A DNA stretch of 64,000 nt from Siniperca chuatsi. Taxonomy: Eukaryota > Chordata > Actinopteri > Centrarchiformes > Sinipercidae. A program made the translations under genes and the position numbers. Numbering within the stretch: the first letter of the stretch is position 1; each line of letters starts with the position of its first letter. Of the stretch, positions 12,370 to 38,469 are shown piece after piece. The stretch is taken from positions 23,297,206 to 23,361,205 of the forward strand of contig NC_058044.1 in assembly GCF_020085105.1 (NCBI RefSeq), read 5' to 3'. Below the pieces are notes generated by a model, which saw nothing but the letters and a program-made list of their open reading frames with translations, was not told where the DNA came from and did not search any database.

Positions 12370-15201
12370 AAGGTTTGTAAATTAGTCCATAATAACCACT
12401 AAGCCAGCTGATAACTACAAGTAGGAGTGTATCCACCTTGAAGCTCTTGCCACCATCCATCTGCCAATATGAATTTGACTTCAGGTCAAATTAAATGTTG
12501 AGTTTTTCAGCTGTTTCACCTCTCACAATGATAAAGAAGTGGAATCTGAGCACTAAATATGAAAAGTAGGGTAATATAGGGGAGGGGGTGGACCCAGTTG
12601 GTCACAAGTTGGTTGCCTTGTATGTGACTAATTTCTTTGATAGAAAACAAATCAATCAAAAGCGTATTTACTGGATATTGGTGAGGCTGCTGATTACCAA
12701 CCGGGCAAAGAGGGCAACTCCCCAGGGGCCCCCAAAAGCCCCAGGTTCACTGCAGCAATTTGTTTGTAGTAATTTGGTGTGCATTTGTGTGTGTGTGTGT
12801 GTGTGTGAGACAGGGACATATGTATATATTTACATATACATACATATATATAAAAGAGGGTCACGTCAACTTCCAAACCGTAATAACGACTGGGAAACTG
12901 ATAAAAAGCTCCGATATATCCGACTTCACATCTAATAATACAGAAGTGTCTGAAAGCCAAGCAAACATGGATGCCTCACGTCAGCCAAAATCCGTCGTTC
13001 AATGTAATTAAACCCAAATTTAATGGATATAATGTCATTTTGTCAATGCACAGTATTTTAAACCCTAAAACAGCCAACTCAGTTATCATACAACCTTCTT
13101 GAGTTGTCAGATGATGTCAACAATCGAAAGTCGTTAACATGGGAATATTCCTCATCTCTACCACCCATCCCGTATGACGTGAACACGGCATAATAGTCAG
13201 GATATCTAGGCCTCTGCTGCAAGTCTCTTGCAAGTTTTATGGAAGTGTAATACTGAATCACTGACGTGGCCCTTTAAGACCTTCATTAATTCAGCGGCTA
13301 CTGTGCTTACATGCTGCATATTCCTAAATTAATTTGTGTTGGAATCAAATTACCACACAGTAAACCTGGGGCCATGTAATATATTCCAGCATAGTGATAC
13401 TGTACACAACGTACAGAGAGTGGGACAAATGTTTTTTTTTCCCCCCATATATGAACTGTTTTGGACAGGAAGGACTCGTGTGAATCAAAATATCCGGATT
13501 TTAAAATGATCAGAGGAAAATGGGAGTGCCTGTATGAACCAAATTAGAAGGCATTTGAATGTTTGAAACACTAGAATCACTTTATTTTATCAATTCTGAA
13601 TGACAAAATCCTACAATGACCACCATTTTGGGCATTCAGTACTTTGCCATCATAGCCCAGGAGCAAGGAGGCATTGGACACTTTAAGTGCCCAAAGTGGC
13701 GTGTACTTTAAATAGGCAGCTTATACCACTAAGACCATTTTTGTCTCTTCTCAGTACTGCTCTATTCAACTCCAGGTGGTCTACCTTTTCCTCACTTGTT
13801 CAATGGAGTGCCCGTCATCTTTACATCATCACCACATGAAAAACTAAATTAAACAAAAACTGTGCATGTAAACACAGAGATGGGAATAGAGTTGCTGTCA
13901 CATATCAGACTGTCACATGCTGTGTGGTCCAACTTTGCAAGTGATAAGAGGAGCGGGCTGGGTGCTGGGGAGATGAACATGAAACACAGGTTTCTATAAA
14001 AGACCATAAAGCACACTATCCAGACCGCCTTTAAGGACTTGTCAAAGTGCTCTGGTGACCGCCAGCCAGAGGCAGTTTGAGGTAGTCTGCCTCAGATGGT
14101 CTCTTTTAGTTGGAGTTGGCAAGGGCCAAACGGTTGATTCAAAATGCCGAATCAACCTGACTAGTAAGTGAGCTCTGAGCAGGGACAGCGAGTGCTTTCA
14201 AGACAAAACAGTTGTTGAGTTAGCAAAACCAAATCATCTGGAAGGGGAAACTGTGGAATACACTAACCAAAAGTCTTAATATTCCCTTATGTTTCTCTTA
14301 GTGATAACCAGAACTTTAAAGTCCCAAATCTATATCGCAAGCATTTCACACATCGTCTTTACATGCTAATCCTAATGCTTTATGTTGATAAAATGTCTAT
14401 TTAGTGATATGTTCAAACCTGAGATACCATTATGTTATGGTGTTCCTTCACAACACCATTAAAACTGAGATATTTGAGTTCCCTTATCCACATTTCCTTG
14501 TTTGTTAGCGTGACATGATGTGTTGTAGATAATGCAAGAAGCCCGGCTATGCTAACAATGATAAGAAGTGTAGATGGAGTTACTCAGCTGTAAACTTAAC
14601 TGACTTTTCCCCCTGTCATCTGTCTCTGACCGAAATTTGTTTGAGCACACAATGCATAATTTTTTTTTATTTTGGCCAATCATGCCAGTGACTCGAAGTA
14701 TGCTGTCCACGATATGAAAGAAAGAGCAAGTTAGCCGGTTTAAGAAACTTGTGCAGGCTGAGACCTCAACTAGTATGACTCAACGGGCTTCATGTAATGA
14801 CCAACAGACTGCAGTGGATTAACAGACTGACTGATTGCTCTAAATGATGAATGAAACAATAAAAGAGCAGGGAAGATCTTGTGTGAGAATGTGTAGAGGC
14901 AAATCTAAATGAGCGGGGGTTCCCAACACCCATGAATCTGAAGCACACCTTCATTATAAAGGGATCCATAAATAAGACAGAATAATAAATAAAATACAAC
15001 AGAAACACAACAGAAAAGGCAACACTGCTGGTTATCAGTCTCCTTGCTCTTTTTTCCCCTTCTCTATCCCATTTTTACTCTTTTTGTAGCTGGTGCTTGT
15101 GATTGGACAGGAGACAGTACTCTCTCCTTACGTCTCCCACTTGACCAGCCTACCTTTGACTCTCCCTACTTCCTTCTTTCATCCTCTCTCGCTCTCTAAC
15201 T

Positions 15202-30314
<15,113 letters not shown>

Positions 30315-31400
30315 GATGACAACTTGTCAACGGGCGATCCGTGGCTTTTTGGCCGCTCTGCAGCCTCCTCAAGCCGGTCGTAGTTCGATTAGGTCTAAAC
30401 GGTATTTCCTAAATCCAGCTGCAACCGTTACCAAGCGTTACCGCCGAGGTCTTGATCTTTAATAGCCTGACAGCTACTGATGCGGTGCCACGGCGAGACG
30501 GGGTAGTGCAGCGGTCTCTCTCACTCCACGGTCATCAACAACCAGCGACCGATATCGAGCTTAAGTCCACGGGGGGGCTGTCGTTGTGGTATGTCGGTCG
30601 CTGGGGCTTCACTGGACTGTCAGGCCGACCTCGGCGCAGTTGGCCTGAACGCGGAGGATCCAGTCTTCTCCTGTCCCTCCTTACAGCCCCCTCCGAGCGA
30701 GGCCCCCCGGCTCCCCACCTCTCCCCCAGCCCAAAAAACAGCGATACCGACGGCGGGGATGCAATATTCTCAATCGAAAGCCTGCCACTTTTCGTTACCG
30801 AACCCAACTTTTAAAAATTGAACCTCGGCGGGGTCCGACAACGACGGGAATTCGCCCAAATCAACATTGGCCCCCTGTAGCCTCGGAGACGAGCGAGATG
30901 ACGGAACTACAGCCGAGCGAACATCCCGCCTACTCGCCAGAGCTTGGGTTGATTGACAGCTGGAGCAAGGCTACGGATTGGTCACCTCTCTGCGGCGTTG
31001 TCCCATGGAGCACTGTGATTGGCCCTTCGCAATCTATCCAAGACGGCAACGTCCCGCCGCCCAACAATAAGCAAGCGAGGGGAACGTCACCGATTATTTT
31101 CCTCCCGACGATGTACGCGCCCACTTTCTCCGGTTTCTCGCATCCATTGGCTTGGCGCGGTCGAACCGTGGGAATCTCGGTGAATGCGAGGATATCTATT
31201 GGCTGTCAGCAGCGGTTGACAAGAATGCCCCCCCTCTTCCAAAAAAAAAAAAAAAAAACACTCCCTCACCGCCGCCAAGCGACTGATACAAGTTTGGCTA
31301 AGTGACGTCAACCGCGAGCTATTTTTAGATATGTTGGTCAGAATATAACGCACGCGCGGCGCGGTCTGGCTGGCAGGACTTCTAAACAAATCGCAGACAG
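30315..31400 (-). promoter_or_regulatory. prkaca: prkaca CpG-rich 5' flank with four CCAAT boxes
   Basis: GC- and CpG-rich sequence immediately upstream of the ATG. ATTGG on the + strand (CCAAT in gene orientation) occurs at 30977-30981, 31018-31022, 31146-31150 and 31198-31202. A poly(A) run lies at 31239-31258. Further up are the CRE and MEF2-type sites listed separately. No TATA box is placed with confidence. Plus-strand open frames here have no recognisable protein. Confidence 0.6.
31303..31328. promoter_or_regulatory. prkaca: perfect CRE (TGACGTCA) beside a MEF2-type site
   Basis: TGACGTCA at 31303-31310 is the full palindromic CREB/ATF site. At 31319-31328 ctatttttag is the reverse complement of CTAAAAATAG, a perfect MEF2 consensus. 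The pair is about 990 bp upstream of the prkaca start codon. Confidence 0.7.
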
Positions 31401-33492
31401 CCGCGCACGGAGGGAAGAGTGTATCTGGTGGGAAATGAATCACAAGAAATAAAAGTCTTTTTACAATCGGTGTTGGATGAAAACACGCAGAGCCATGTAC
31501 TGTCTGTGTAGCAACGACCTTTACAGTCAGAATCCTCCAGCAGCATCTCGGTCATCCTCGCCCCACACCTGGTGTGCCTACAGGGCCCCGTATTATCAGG
31601 ATCCTCAAAAGGCACAATTTCACATAGATTTGCATCTGAATATCTAATTTCAATAATAATTTGAGCTTGTGCTGGGAAAAAAAAAATCGGCATTTAAAAA
31701 GGACCCCTGGCCCATGAACAAACACCCAAGCTATAAATAAGAGATCCCTACAGCTACACAGGGTCTGACACCATCATATTAGGGCTCTACAGCCACCTAC
31801 CTTATTATGTAAAAGGTGCCCAAACTACCACAGCTGTATCAGCTACACTTACATATTTAGCCCTACATTTGTGATATCTTGTGATATGCATTCTGAACAT
31901 TATTATAGATGCTCTAAACAATTACTGAGTGCTTGCCTGATATACTGTATATATGGTGTCTGTGTCACCTTTGTGTCATTTCTCTAACACATCTGGAATC
32001 CAAAACTAGTCTCAGGCTGCAACTATAAACTTTATTTCAAAGGATGACGTCCTCATATTCCTTTTTTTGTCCTCCCAACAGATTAAAACCAAAATATATT
32101 CAATTTACAGTGATATAAAACAGAGAAAAGCAGCAAAGCTTCACATTTCAGAAGCTGGAACCAGCAAATCTTTAGCATAAACCTGGCATCTAGCTATTAT
32201 AACCACATTTTTCACTAAGTCTTGCTAAACAGTGTAGACATGTAAGAAGCAAACAGAGGTAACAGATAGATGGACGGAGGGGTTAGTCCCTTCAACTAAG
32301 ATAAAATGGGTGAGAGCAGACAGTCCCCATCCCTTTTGTGCTGCAGTTGCCTAGCAACATGAGGCTAGAGTGAAAATGGCAGAGTGACGCTGCTGCATTT
32401 TATGAATGAAATTGGAAAAAAGAAAGGAACCAGAGTGGGGAGGGGAAAGAGTGGGCTGATGCACACACACTCATTCTCAGTCTCGCTGCTGTTGCAGTGC
32501 TTCCTTCCTCGCTAGTCAAGGTGGAAAGCAGGTGTAAGTAAAGATGTGGTGATTTTCAGAAAGCAGCACAAGGTCCACCAAAGAAACTTTATTAACCCCA
32601 TGGCTGTTGTTACAAATGTTGAGGCAGAGAATATATAGTAAGTACAAAAAGAAAATATGTCTTCTCATCTTGAAGACAAAATAAGCGCTGGGAAAACATT
32701 ATTTACAGTATGCTTAAATCATCCAAACAACTTGACAGCAATATGGCATCCATTTCTCCTTCATCTCCTTTACCTACATGTTTTGTAGAACATTATCTGA
32801 ACTGGAGCATGTTTGAAGAAGCAGGTTACTGACTCATCTGGATAACTCAAGGGTAACACTTGTAAGTACAAGGTTGTTCTCTGCATAAGCTATTCAGATA
32901 ACACTAAGTAAAGCTACTTCTTGCAACAGGCCCCTGAACATAGCCCATATTTTAAACCCAAGATTTGTTTCCACAGGTACTCCAGATGCTACAAATTCAT
33001 GTCAGATGAGACAAACCTTCAGAACAATGAAATGCTTTACTATGAGCAGCTAGTGAGATCTATTCTGACACACAGAGCACTGCCCATAGCTTTGATCAGT
33101 GCTCAAGAGGACAAAATGAACAGCACAGTATGGATACCAAACAGGTGAGGATATGGTGGTCCTGTCTTAAGATCGCCCCACCCTGATGACTCAAACGTTA
33201 TCTGGCCCAGCTTCAACATCATCCAAGACAAATATATGGTCAATTAAGGCAATGTTGGTTGTGCACATCTGTGTGTGTGTGTTGAAAGAGAGTGAACAAG
33301 AAAGAAAAACAGTTTGCAACAATTCCAGATCAATCCCATTTGTATATGCTGTATAAAAATAATGTCCCTGCTTCCTGTTAATGTCCACATGTTACGTTGA
33401 TACATCCATGGCCTCCTTGTCCAAATGTGTGTTTGCGATGTGGGTGAGTTTATAGATAAGAGTTCTTGTCCATTATCTTAATCTGATGATTC
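31401..33492. other. prkaca distal upstream DNA and asf1b 3' UTR
   Basis: The asf1b 3' UTR probably occupies 32.57-33.49 kb. The remaining 31.4-32.57 kb shows no open frame with recognisable content and no clear repeat. Confidence 0.5.
32588..32593 (-). terminator. asf1b: candidate asf1b poly(A) signal (AATAAA)
   Basis: Minus-strand GTTAATAAAGTTTC about 900 bases after the asf1b stop codon; the first strong AATAAA downstream. Confidence 0.6.
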
Positions 33493-36162
33493 TTACATGC
33501 AGTCCATGGAGTTGTCTGGCATCAGTCCAAGAGGTGGCATCTTTCCGGGTATACAGGACGGAGGGAGCATGCCGCTGATGTTGTGGGATGGGTCAACGTT
33601 CTCGCTGTCCTCCATCTTGTCTGCCAAGCCCTCCCAGTTGATATGGAAGCGTGTGACACGGGGGTTGGAGGCCAAAATATTCCTCTGGAGCTGAGAGAAT
33701 GAAAGCAACAACAGTGAAGTGTCAGAATTACGGTTTATAAAGAATGCTCCAAATGAAAGCAGTGGTGGTTGAGGTATCTTGACTTTTAGCTCCAAAAATG
33801 GGTCAAGTTTCACAAACACTTTCCATAAACAAAGCTAGGTCAGACCCTGGCCCACTTGTAAATCCCCTCTGATATGCATCTTACATTGTTACATTACATT
33901 GTTTGAGGGAACTATAACTTTAGGTAACTGGACGCAACCGTCACTAAAGCTAACGTAGCTCCTCAAGGATTGAAGCTGTTATTTTTCTAATTTTGACACT
34001 CTAACTGGTGTCAACACATTAGTTAAGGTTTTAAGGACTATGACTGTCGGTAGTTGTTGTTTATTTTGTTTAAGTATGCAGAACTGTAATTTTATGGGTT
34101 ATTTTATGTTATGTTATGTTATGTTACGTTATGGTGGAATAATTAAAAAGTAGGAGTGAATAGGATGAGGCAGAAAATATACATTTTAACACTATTTTAC
34201 TAGGAAGCCTCCCTACTATGGATTAATATATAATGTAGATTTCGTTGATACCACTGGTGAAATGATACAATATAGTGCATCACCTGATACCTCCTTTAGA
34301 ATGAAGATAAAACAAATTGAAGAAATATATACATTTACTGTAAACAGTTTGTTATACTTCTTTCTTGATGCTACTGTTGCCTGTAACTTCAATTTCAGAG
34401 CACCAGAGGGCAGTAGACAATAGTGTATAATTCAATAGACAATTTCACAAGCATGGCCCATGTACTGTACCATATGTTTAAGCTATCTGCAGCTCAGGTA
34501 TTGCAGTAATTTAAACATAAAAGTAAGACAGATCTGTTCTGTGATTCAGTCCAGTAAGTACACATTGTTGCGAGCAGGTCCCCTACGTTTCTATCCATGA
34601 CAGAAATCAATTACTGTCATGGCTTTTGTGTGTGTGTGCGTGTATGTTACCTGAGTGTAGTCTGGTTTGAGAGGTGGGTTTTCCCGTAGTTCAGGGTCTG
34701 TGTATTCATTGTTGACATAGTAGCCGATGCGGATGAACTCCTGTCCACGGTAGGTGCAGGTTATAAGGACTACTGTCACTCCTACAGCGTCACTCTCTGG
34801 AATCAGCCCTGTGTTAGGAGCATCAGCCTGAGGGGGCAGACAGGAACACAAACTCAGAGGAAATTACTTACATTTACCTATACTTATTTGATTTTTAGTC
34901 CTAGTATTCAATGGGTTCTGTGGTGTAGCTATATTTTGAAACAGAATGAAAGGTAACATGTGTCCACAGCTTACTTACCTGAAACACAAACATGTGTCTG
35001 CCAGCTGGTACTGGGCCAACTAGAACAGAGTCCAGAACCTGGTCGTATTCCTCACTCTCAGCTGAACCCACATAGATGATCTTCCACTCCAGATCTGACA
35101 TCACACATAATAGTGAGACTTAAAGGTTTAGTTCTGTTTATAAGGAATACGAGTTACACACAGGTAATGATATTGATGAAGGGGCATTAGCTCTATCTCT
35201 AGACACTGTGCGTGAAGGTATCCAAGCAAGCCAGCAGCTTTTTATACAATTATGAAAAGCAGAAAATGGAGATATTTTGAACCACACCACTAGGATTTAT
35301 TTGTAACTATCTACAACAGAATAACATCTTCAGTGTATACCAATGCTGGATACTCTTCTCAGACCTGTGTGTGATATAATCATTCAAAAAACAAAATGAG
35401 TGCCATTGACTTCCTACACAACTTAAAATTTTATTTTAAAAATAAAATAAAAAAAATTAAAAATAGAGAACTGTCAGTGCATCTCTAGACAGTACGGTTA
35501 AATTAGATGTTTTAAACCATCAATCAAAAACTATAAATATGTCGTTTTCACCTCAGAAATGCACTACATTCATTACACAGGTTGATGGCACTTAATATGT
35601 CCATTGTATACAGCCGCACAGTTAATGTCAGCACAGGTAAACTGGCTGTATGCATTCCCAGTATACATGCTACTGATGCTTCCCTGTTATCTCTCCCCGC
35701 GGTTCGCGGCAACTCGTTGAGCTTGTCTGTTGCTAGAGTAACATAACGTGATCAACCAATCAGCTTCTCGGAAAAAACTCCGAAGAACGTTCGCGAACCA
35801 ATCGCTGCAGGCAGGAGGCGGGGCGCTGAGCCCAAACGCGCCAGCGCCAATTTTCAACAACACGTCAAATGAAATATCATTAATCAGTGATATATAATCG
35901 AAGAAAACAGCTTGATTACTTACGATGCACCCCATCTATCTGCAATTTACCACTTAAGCAGAATACGCCCAGACAGGGTAGCTAGTATTCAATAGCTAAC
36001 AAACAGTAAGTTAACTGGCATTGACGTTAACGTTAGCTGAAAACAATACTAACCTTCCGGCAAGTCCTCCATGCATTCAAACGTAATTTCAAACTGAAAC
36101 GGATTTCCAAAAGGGCTCGGGTTGTCCAGCACAGCAACATTTAACACTTGTACTTTGGCCAT
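33493..36162 (-). CDS. asf1b: histone chaperone ASF1B, complete, 4 exons
   Basis: Nuclear chaperone that carries H3-H4 dimers to CAF-1 and HIRA during chromatin assembly (family knowledge). Exons: 36054-36162, 34979-35094, 34651-34827, 33493-33690, all GT/AG and in phase. They total 199 residues against 202 in human. Exon 1 reads [18 protein letters not shown]. Exon 2 reads [20 protein letters not shown]. Exon 3 carries the [19 protein letters not shown] strand and YYVNNEY. Exon 4 reads [20 protein letters not shown] and then a divergent Ser/Pro/Met-rich tail ending SMDCM. The conserved immunoglobulin-like core is complete. The core residues are partly ASF1A-like (TCTYRG, FEITFEC), but the tail ([10 protein letters not shown]) and the position beside prkaca support ASF1B. 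Which teleost duplicate (asf1ba or asf1bb) is not decided. Confidence 0.95.
35729..35851 (+). promoter_or_regulatory. promoter-like block inside asf1b intron 1
   Basis: In 120 bases there are CCAAT boxes on the + strand at 35756-35760, 35798-35802 and 35847-35851. The block also has a GC box (ggcggggcg, 35817-35825), an E2F-like gcgccaa (35844-35850) and an RFX X-box-like gttgctagagtaac (35729-35742). It lies 200 bases downstream of asf1b exon 1 and its CCAAT boxes point opposite to the gene. Confidence 0.5.
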
Positions 36163-37639
36163 AGCGTATCGTCTTCTTAGGCACCTCAATCTGGAAAACT
36201 AATTAGCTTTTCTCTTACGTGAACAAAGTTTAACGAGTCACTCGGCACTTTACTATCGCTGTGTTCCCGGGTTGGTTCACACGCTCTGGCGTTGTCTGTC
36301 TTCAAGGATGTAGTTAACGTTAGTGAGTCTTTTATTCTCCGAGAACATCCATGGACATGACCCGACGGCGGCTGGGCTACAGGAAGTACGTCACTTTCTC
36401 ATCTTCGCCGTCTTTATTTCTGACAGACTACTACGCTTCATCGTGGCGTGCTGCTGCCCCCCAACGTTCACTTGTTAAATAACAGGTCAAAATGTTAACG
36501 TTAAGTCCGTTAATTGATGGAGGCCGTTAAAAAATGTCTTTGTTTTAATATTGCTCTCGTCCAGTAATGTTTAAGGAGAAACCATCGTTAGCTCTAGCCA
36601 CAGTCTGTGTCTCTCATGTATTACCTTTACATTGTAGTGACAGAGGTAAGCATCCATTTCTCTGAAAAATATATACACAGTGAATATAAACCCAGAATGT
36701 ATTTCCAGTATCCTCACGGACTCTTTTAACAATCTGGATAAAAAATATTCTGTTTGCTGCACAATAAAAAAATATTTTATCTCGTCTCTCAAATTGCAAC
36801 TAAGTTTCCTAATACAAACAATTATGGTAGCTAGAAATTAGATGTTTTTGCTACAGTGTGAACCAAAAGAAAAGTATCATGTTACTATTTTATATTTTCA
36901 TACAAAATTGCTTTCATATTTTTCTTGTGTTGTACAAAAAGACCAGGGACATGTCTTTTCATTGAAAATTCCTTCAGAACAGCAGTCAATGTTAAACAAC
37001 CTTCTGGGTTTTTAAAGATCACCAGGTAGGCCTATTTATATTTCGGAGAATCAAAAGATTACCTTTGTGTCTCGAATGTAATGGTAATACGAGAGGCACA
37101 AACTGGGGCTGTATTAGCCCAAGCTCTATATTATTGATTAACAGCCTTCTTCTCTTTTTATAATGAAATGTTTAATGGTCAGATTCCCCATCTCCACACA
37201 TTTTCCATCACAACCAAAACTAACTCGCTTTGCAACCCTCAGTGCCCCAGCCAGGCTTTGTCAAATCAACTTAAAGTCTATCATACTAGATAGTTATCAC
37301 TACCTATCCAATCCTCTTCATTACAAAATCTACTCTTTGTACACTATTCAAACTAATCCTTAAGCCCTGAGCATTAAAATCTGTTAAAACCACCACCCAC
37401 AATGCCTTACACACTAAATTGTTGGTATCTTTTAAACTGCTCCATACATTTTAATTCCTCAATCTTCTTTAGAGAAAAAAACATTTGATTCTTTAATTCA
37501 AAGTCGTGCATCCGACATCCTTATAAGGAGAAGAATCCACAACAATTAGTGTTTGTTTTTTTTAAACAAAAGTCCAAATTTGGCTTCGGCGAAGGTTCCT
37601 GAATTACCTACATGAATTCTTCACTGCCCCCCTAAAGGA

Positions 37640-38285
37640 AAATTTATGAAATATTTCATAACAAGACTAAGAGTCGCTAGCATGCTAATACGCTCACAAT
37701 CATGATGCTAACATGTCGATGTTTATCAGGTATGTTTACCATGTTCACCATCTTAGTTTTGCATGTTGGCATGCTAACATTCGCTAATTAGCACTAAACA
37801 CAAAGTATAGCTGAGGCTGATGGGAATGTCATTACTTTTGTAGGTTTTTGGTCATACACCAAAGTTTGGAGAAATAAAATTTGACCTGGTGGTCAAAATG
37901 TGGTTGCACTGGATGAAAATTTAATGGATCACCAAAGTTATTACAAATCATACTGAGGGGGTATAAATGTCTGTACCAGATTTCATAGCAGTCCATCCAA
38001 TAGTTGCTGAGATATTTCACTCAAAGCCACAAATGTGAACCTCATGGTGGCACAAGAGAAAAAGTCAGGGCATCACCAAAACCCTTAAGATACAACCTCT
38101 GGGGACCATGAATGTCTGTACAAACCTTGGCACCAATCACAAAACTTTGCCCTGCTGGTGATGCTAGAGGAAAAGTCAGAGGATCACCAAAGTCAGTAGG
38201 ATTCATCCTCTGGGCACCAGAGTGGTGGACCAACCGAGCGACACTGCCATCTGTAGAGCCACACTGCTAGCGTGGCAAAAACATT
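37640..38285. repeat. teleost interspersed repeat with internal direct repeats
   Basis: Starts with agcatgctaa-type words. It then carries two copies of a unit containing gtca(g)gg..atcaccaaa, then cc(tc)tggg..accat/accag (around 38065-38110 and 38177-38222), and words such as atgtctgta (37966, 38111) and catccaatagttgctgagat. The pattern is familiar from percomorph introns, but its family is not assigned. Confidence 0.6.
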
Positions 38286-38347
38286 CTTACGGTATATCCA
38301 TATTGTATAGATTTTATATGAGACACAGACATAAAAGATCATAACAT

Positions 38348-38353
38348 TTTATT
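38348..38353 (-). terminator. c3: c3 poly(A) signal (AATAAA)
   Basis: Minus-strand CTGAATAAAATG about 117 bases after the c3 stop codon; a short 3' UTR is usual for C3. Confidence 0.7.
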
Positions 38354-38469
38354 CAGCTGGATGTATCATTGTGACTTTTGCATAACTTGTATCTCATAGC
38401 AGTCAAAGTTTGACATGAGAGTATTGCAAAAATAAAGCAATCCAACAAATGTATTTCTTTTAGTTTTCA

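Larger units (their letters stand above)
11328..15201. other. intergenic: samd1 promoter side and prkaca 3' UTR
   Basis: The first few hundred bases above 11327 are CpG-rich and are the likely samd1 promoter. From 11.96 to 15.20 kb the sequence is probably prkaca 3' UTR, because the best poly(A) signal is at 11960-11965. It contains a (GT)n run at 12051-12073, an (AAT)n run at 12312-12369 and a (GT)n run at 12786-12807. I see no convincing additional gene. Confidence 0.6.
36163..38469. other. intergenic: asf1b promoter, repeat block, c3 3' end
   Basis: The asf1b promoter is probably in 36163-36480, including ggaagtacgtcac (adjacent ETS-like and half-CRE words) near 36382. From 36.5 to 37.6 kb the DNA is AT-rich with no gene seen. 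An interspersed repeat fills 37.64-38.28 kb, and the c3 poly(A) signal is at 38348-38353. Confidence 0.55.

Noticed and set aside
30452..31305. Plus-strand frames of 120 and 135 codons in the prkaca promoter
   Set aside because: GC-rich promoter sequence with no domain, and the longer one runs into a poly(A) tract; most likely chance.
33241..33300. Short GT run and open frame at 33191-33388
   Set aside because: Falls in the asf1b 3' UTR; no homology.
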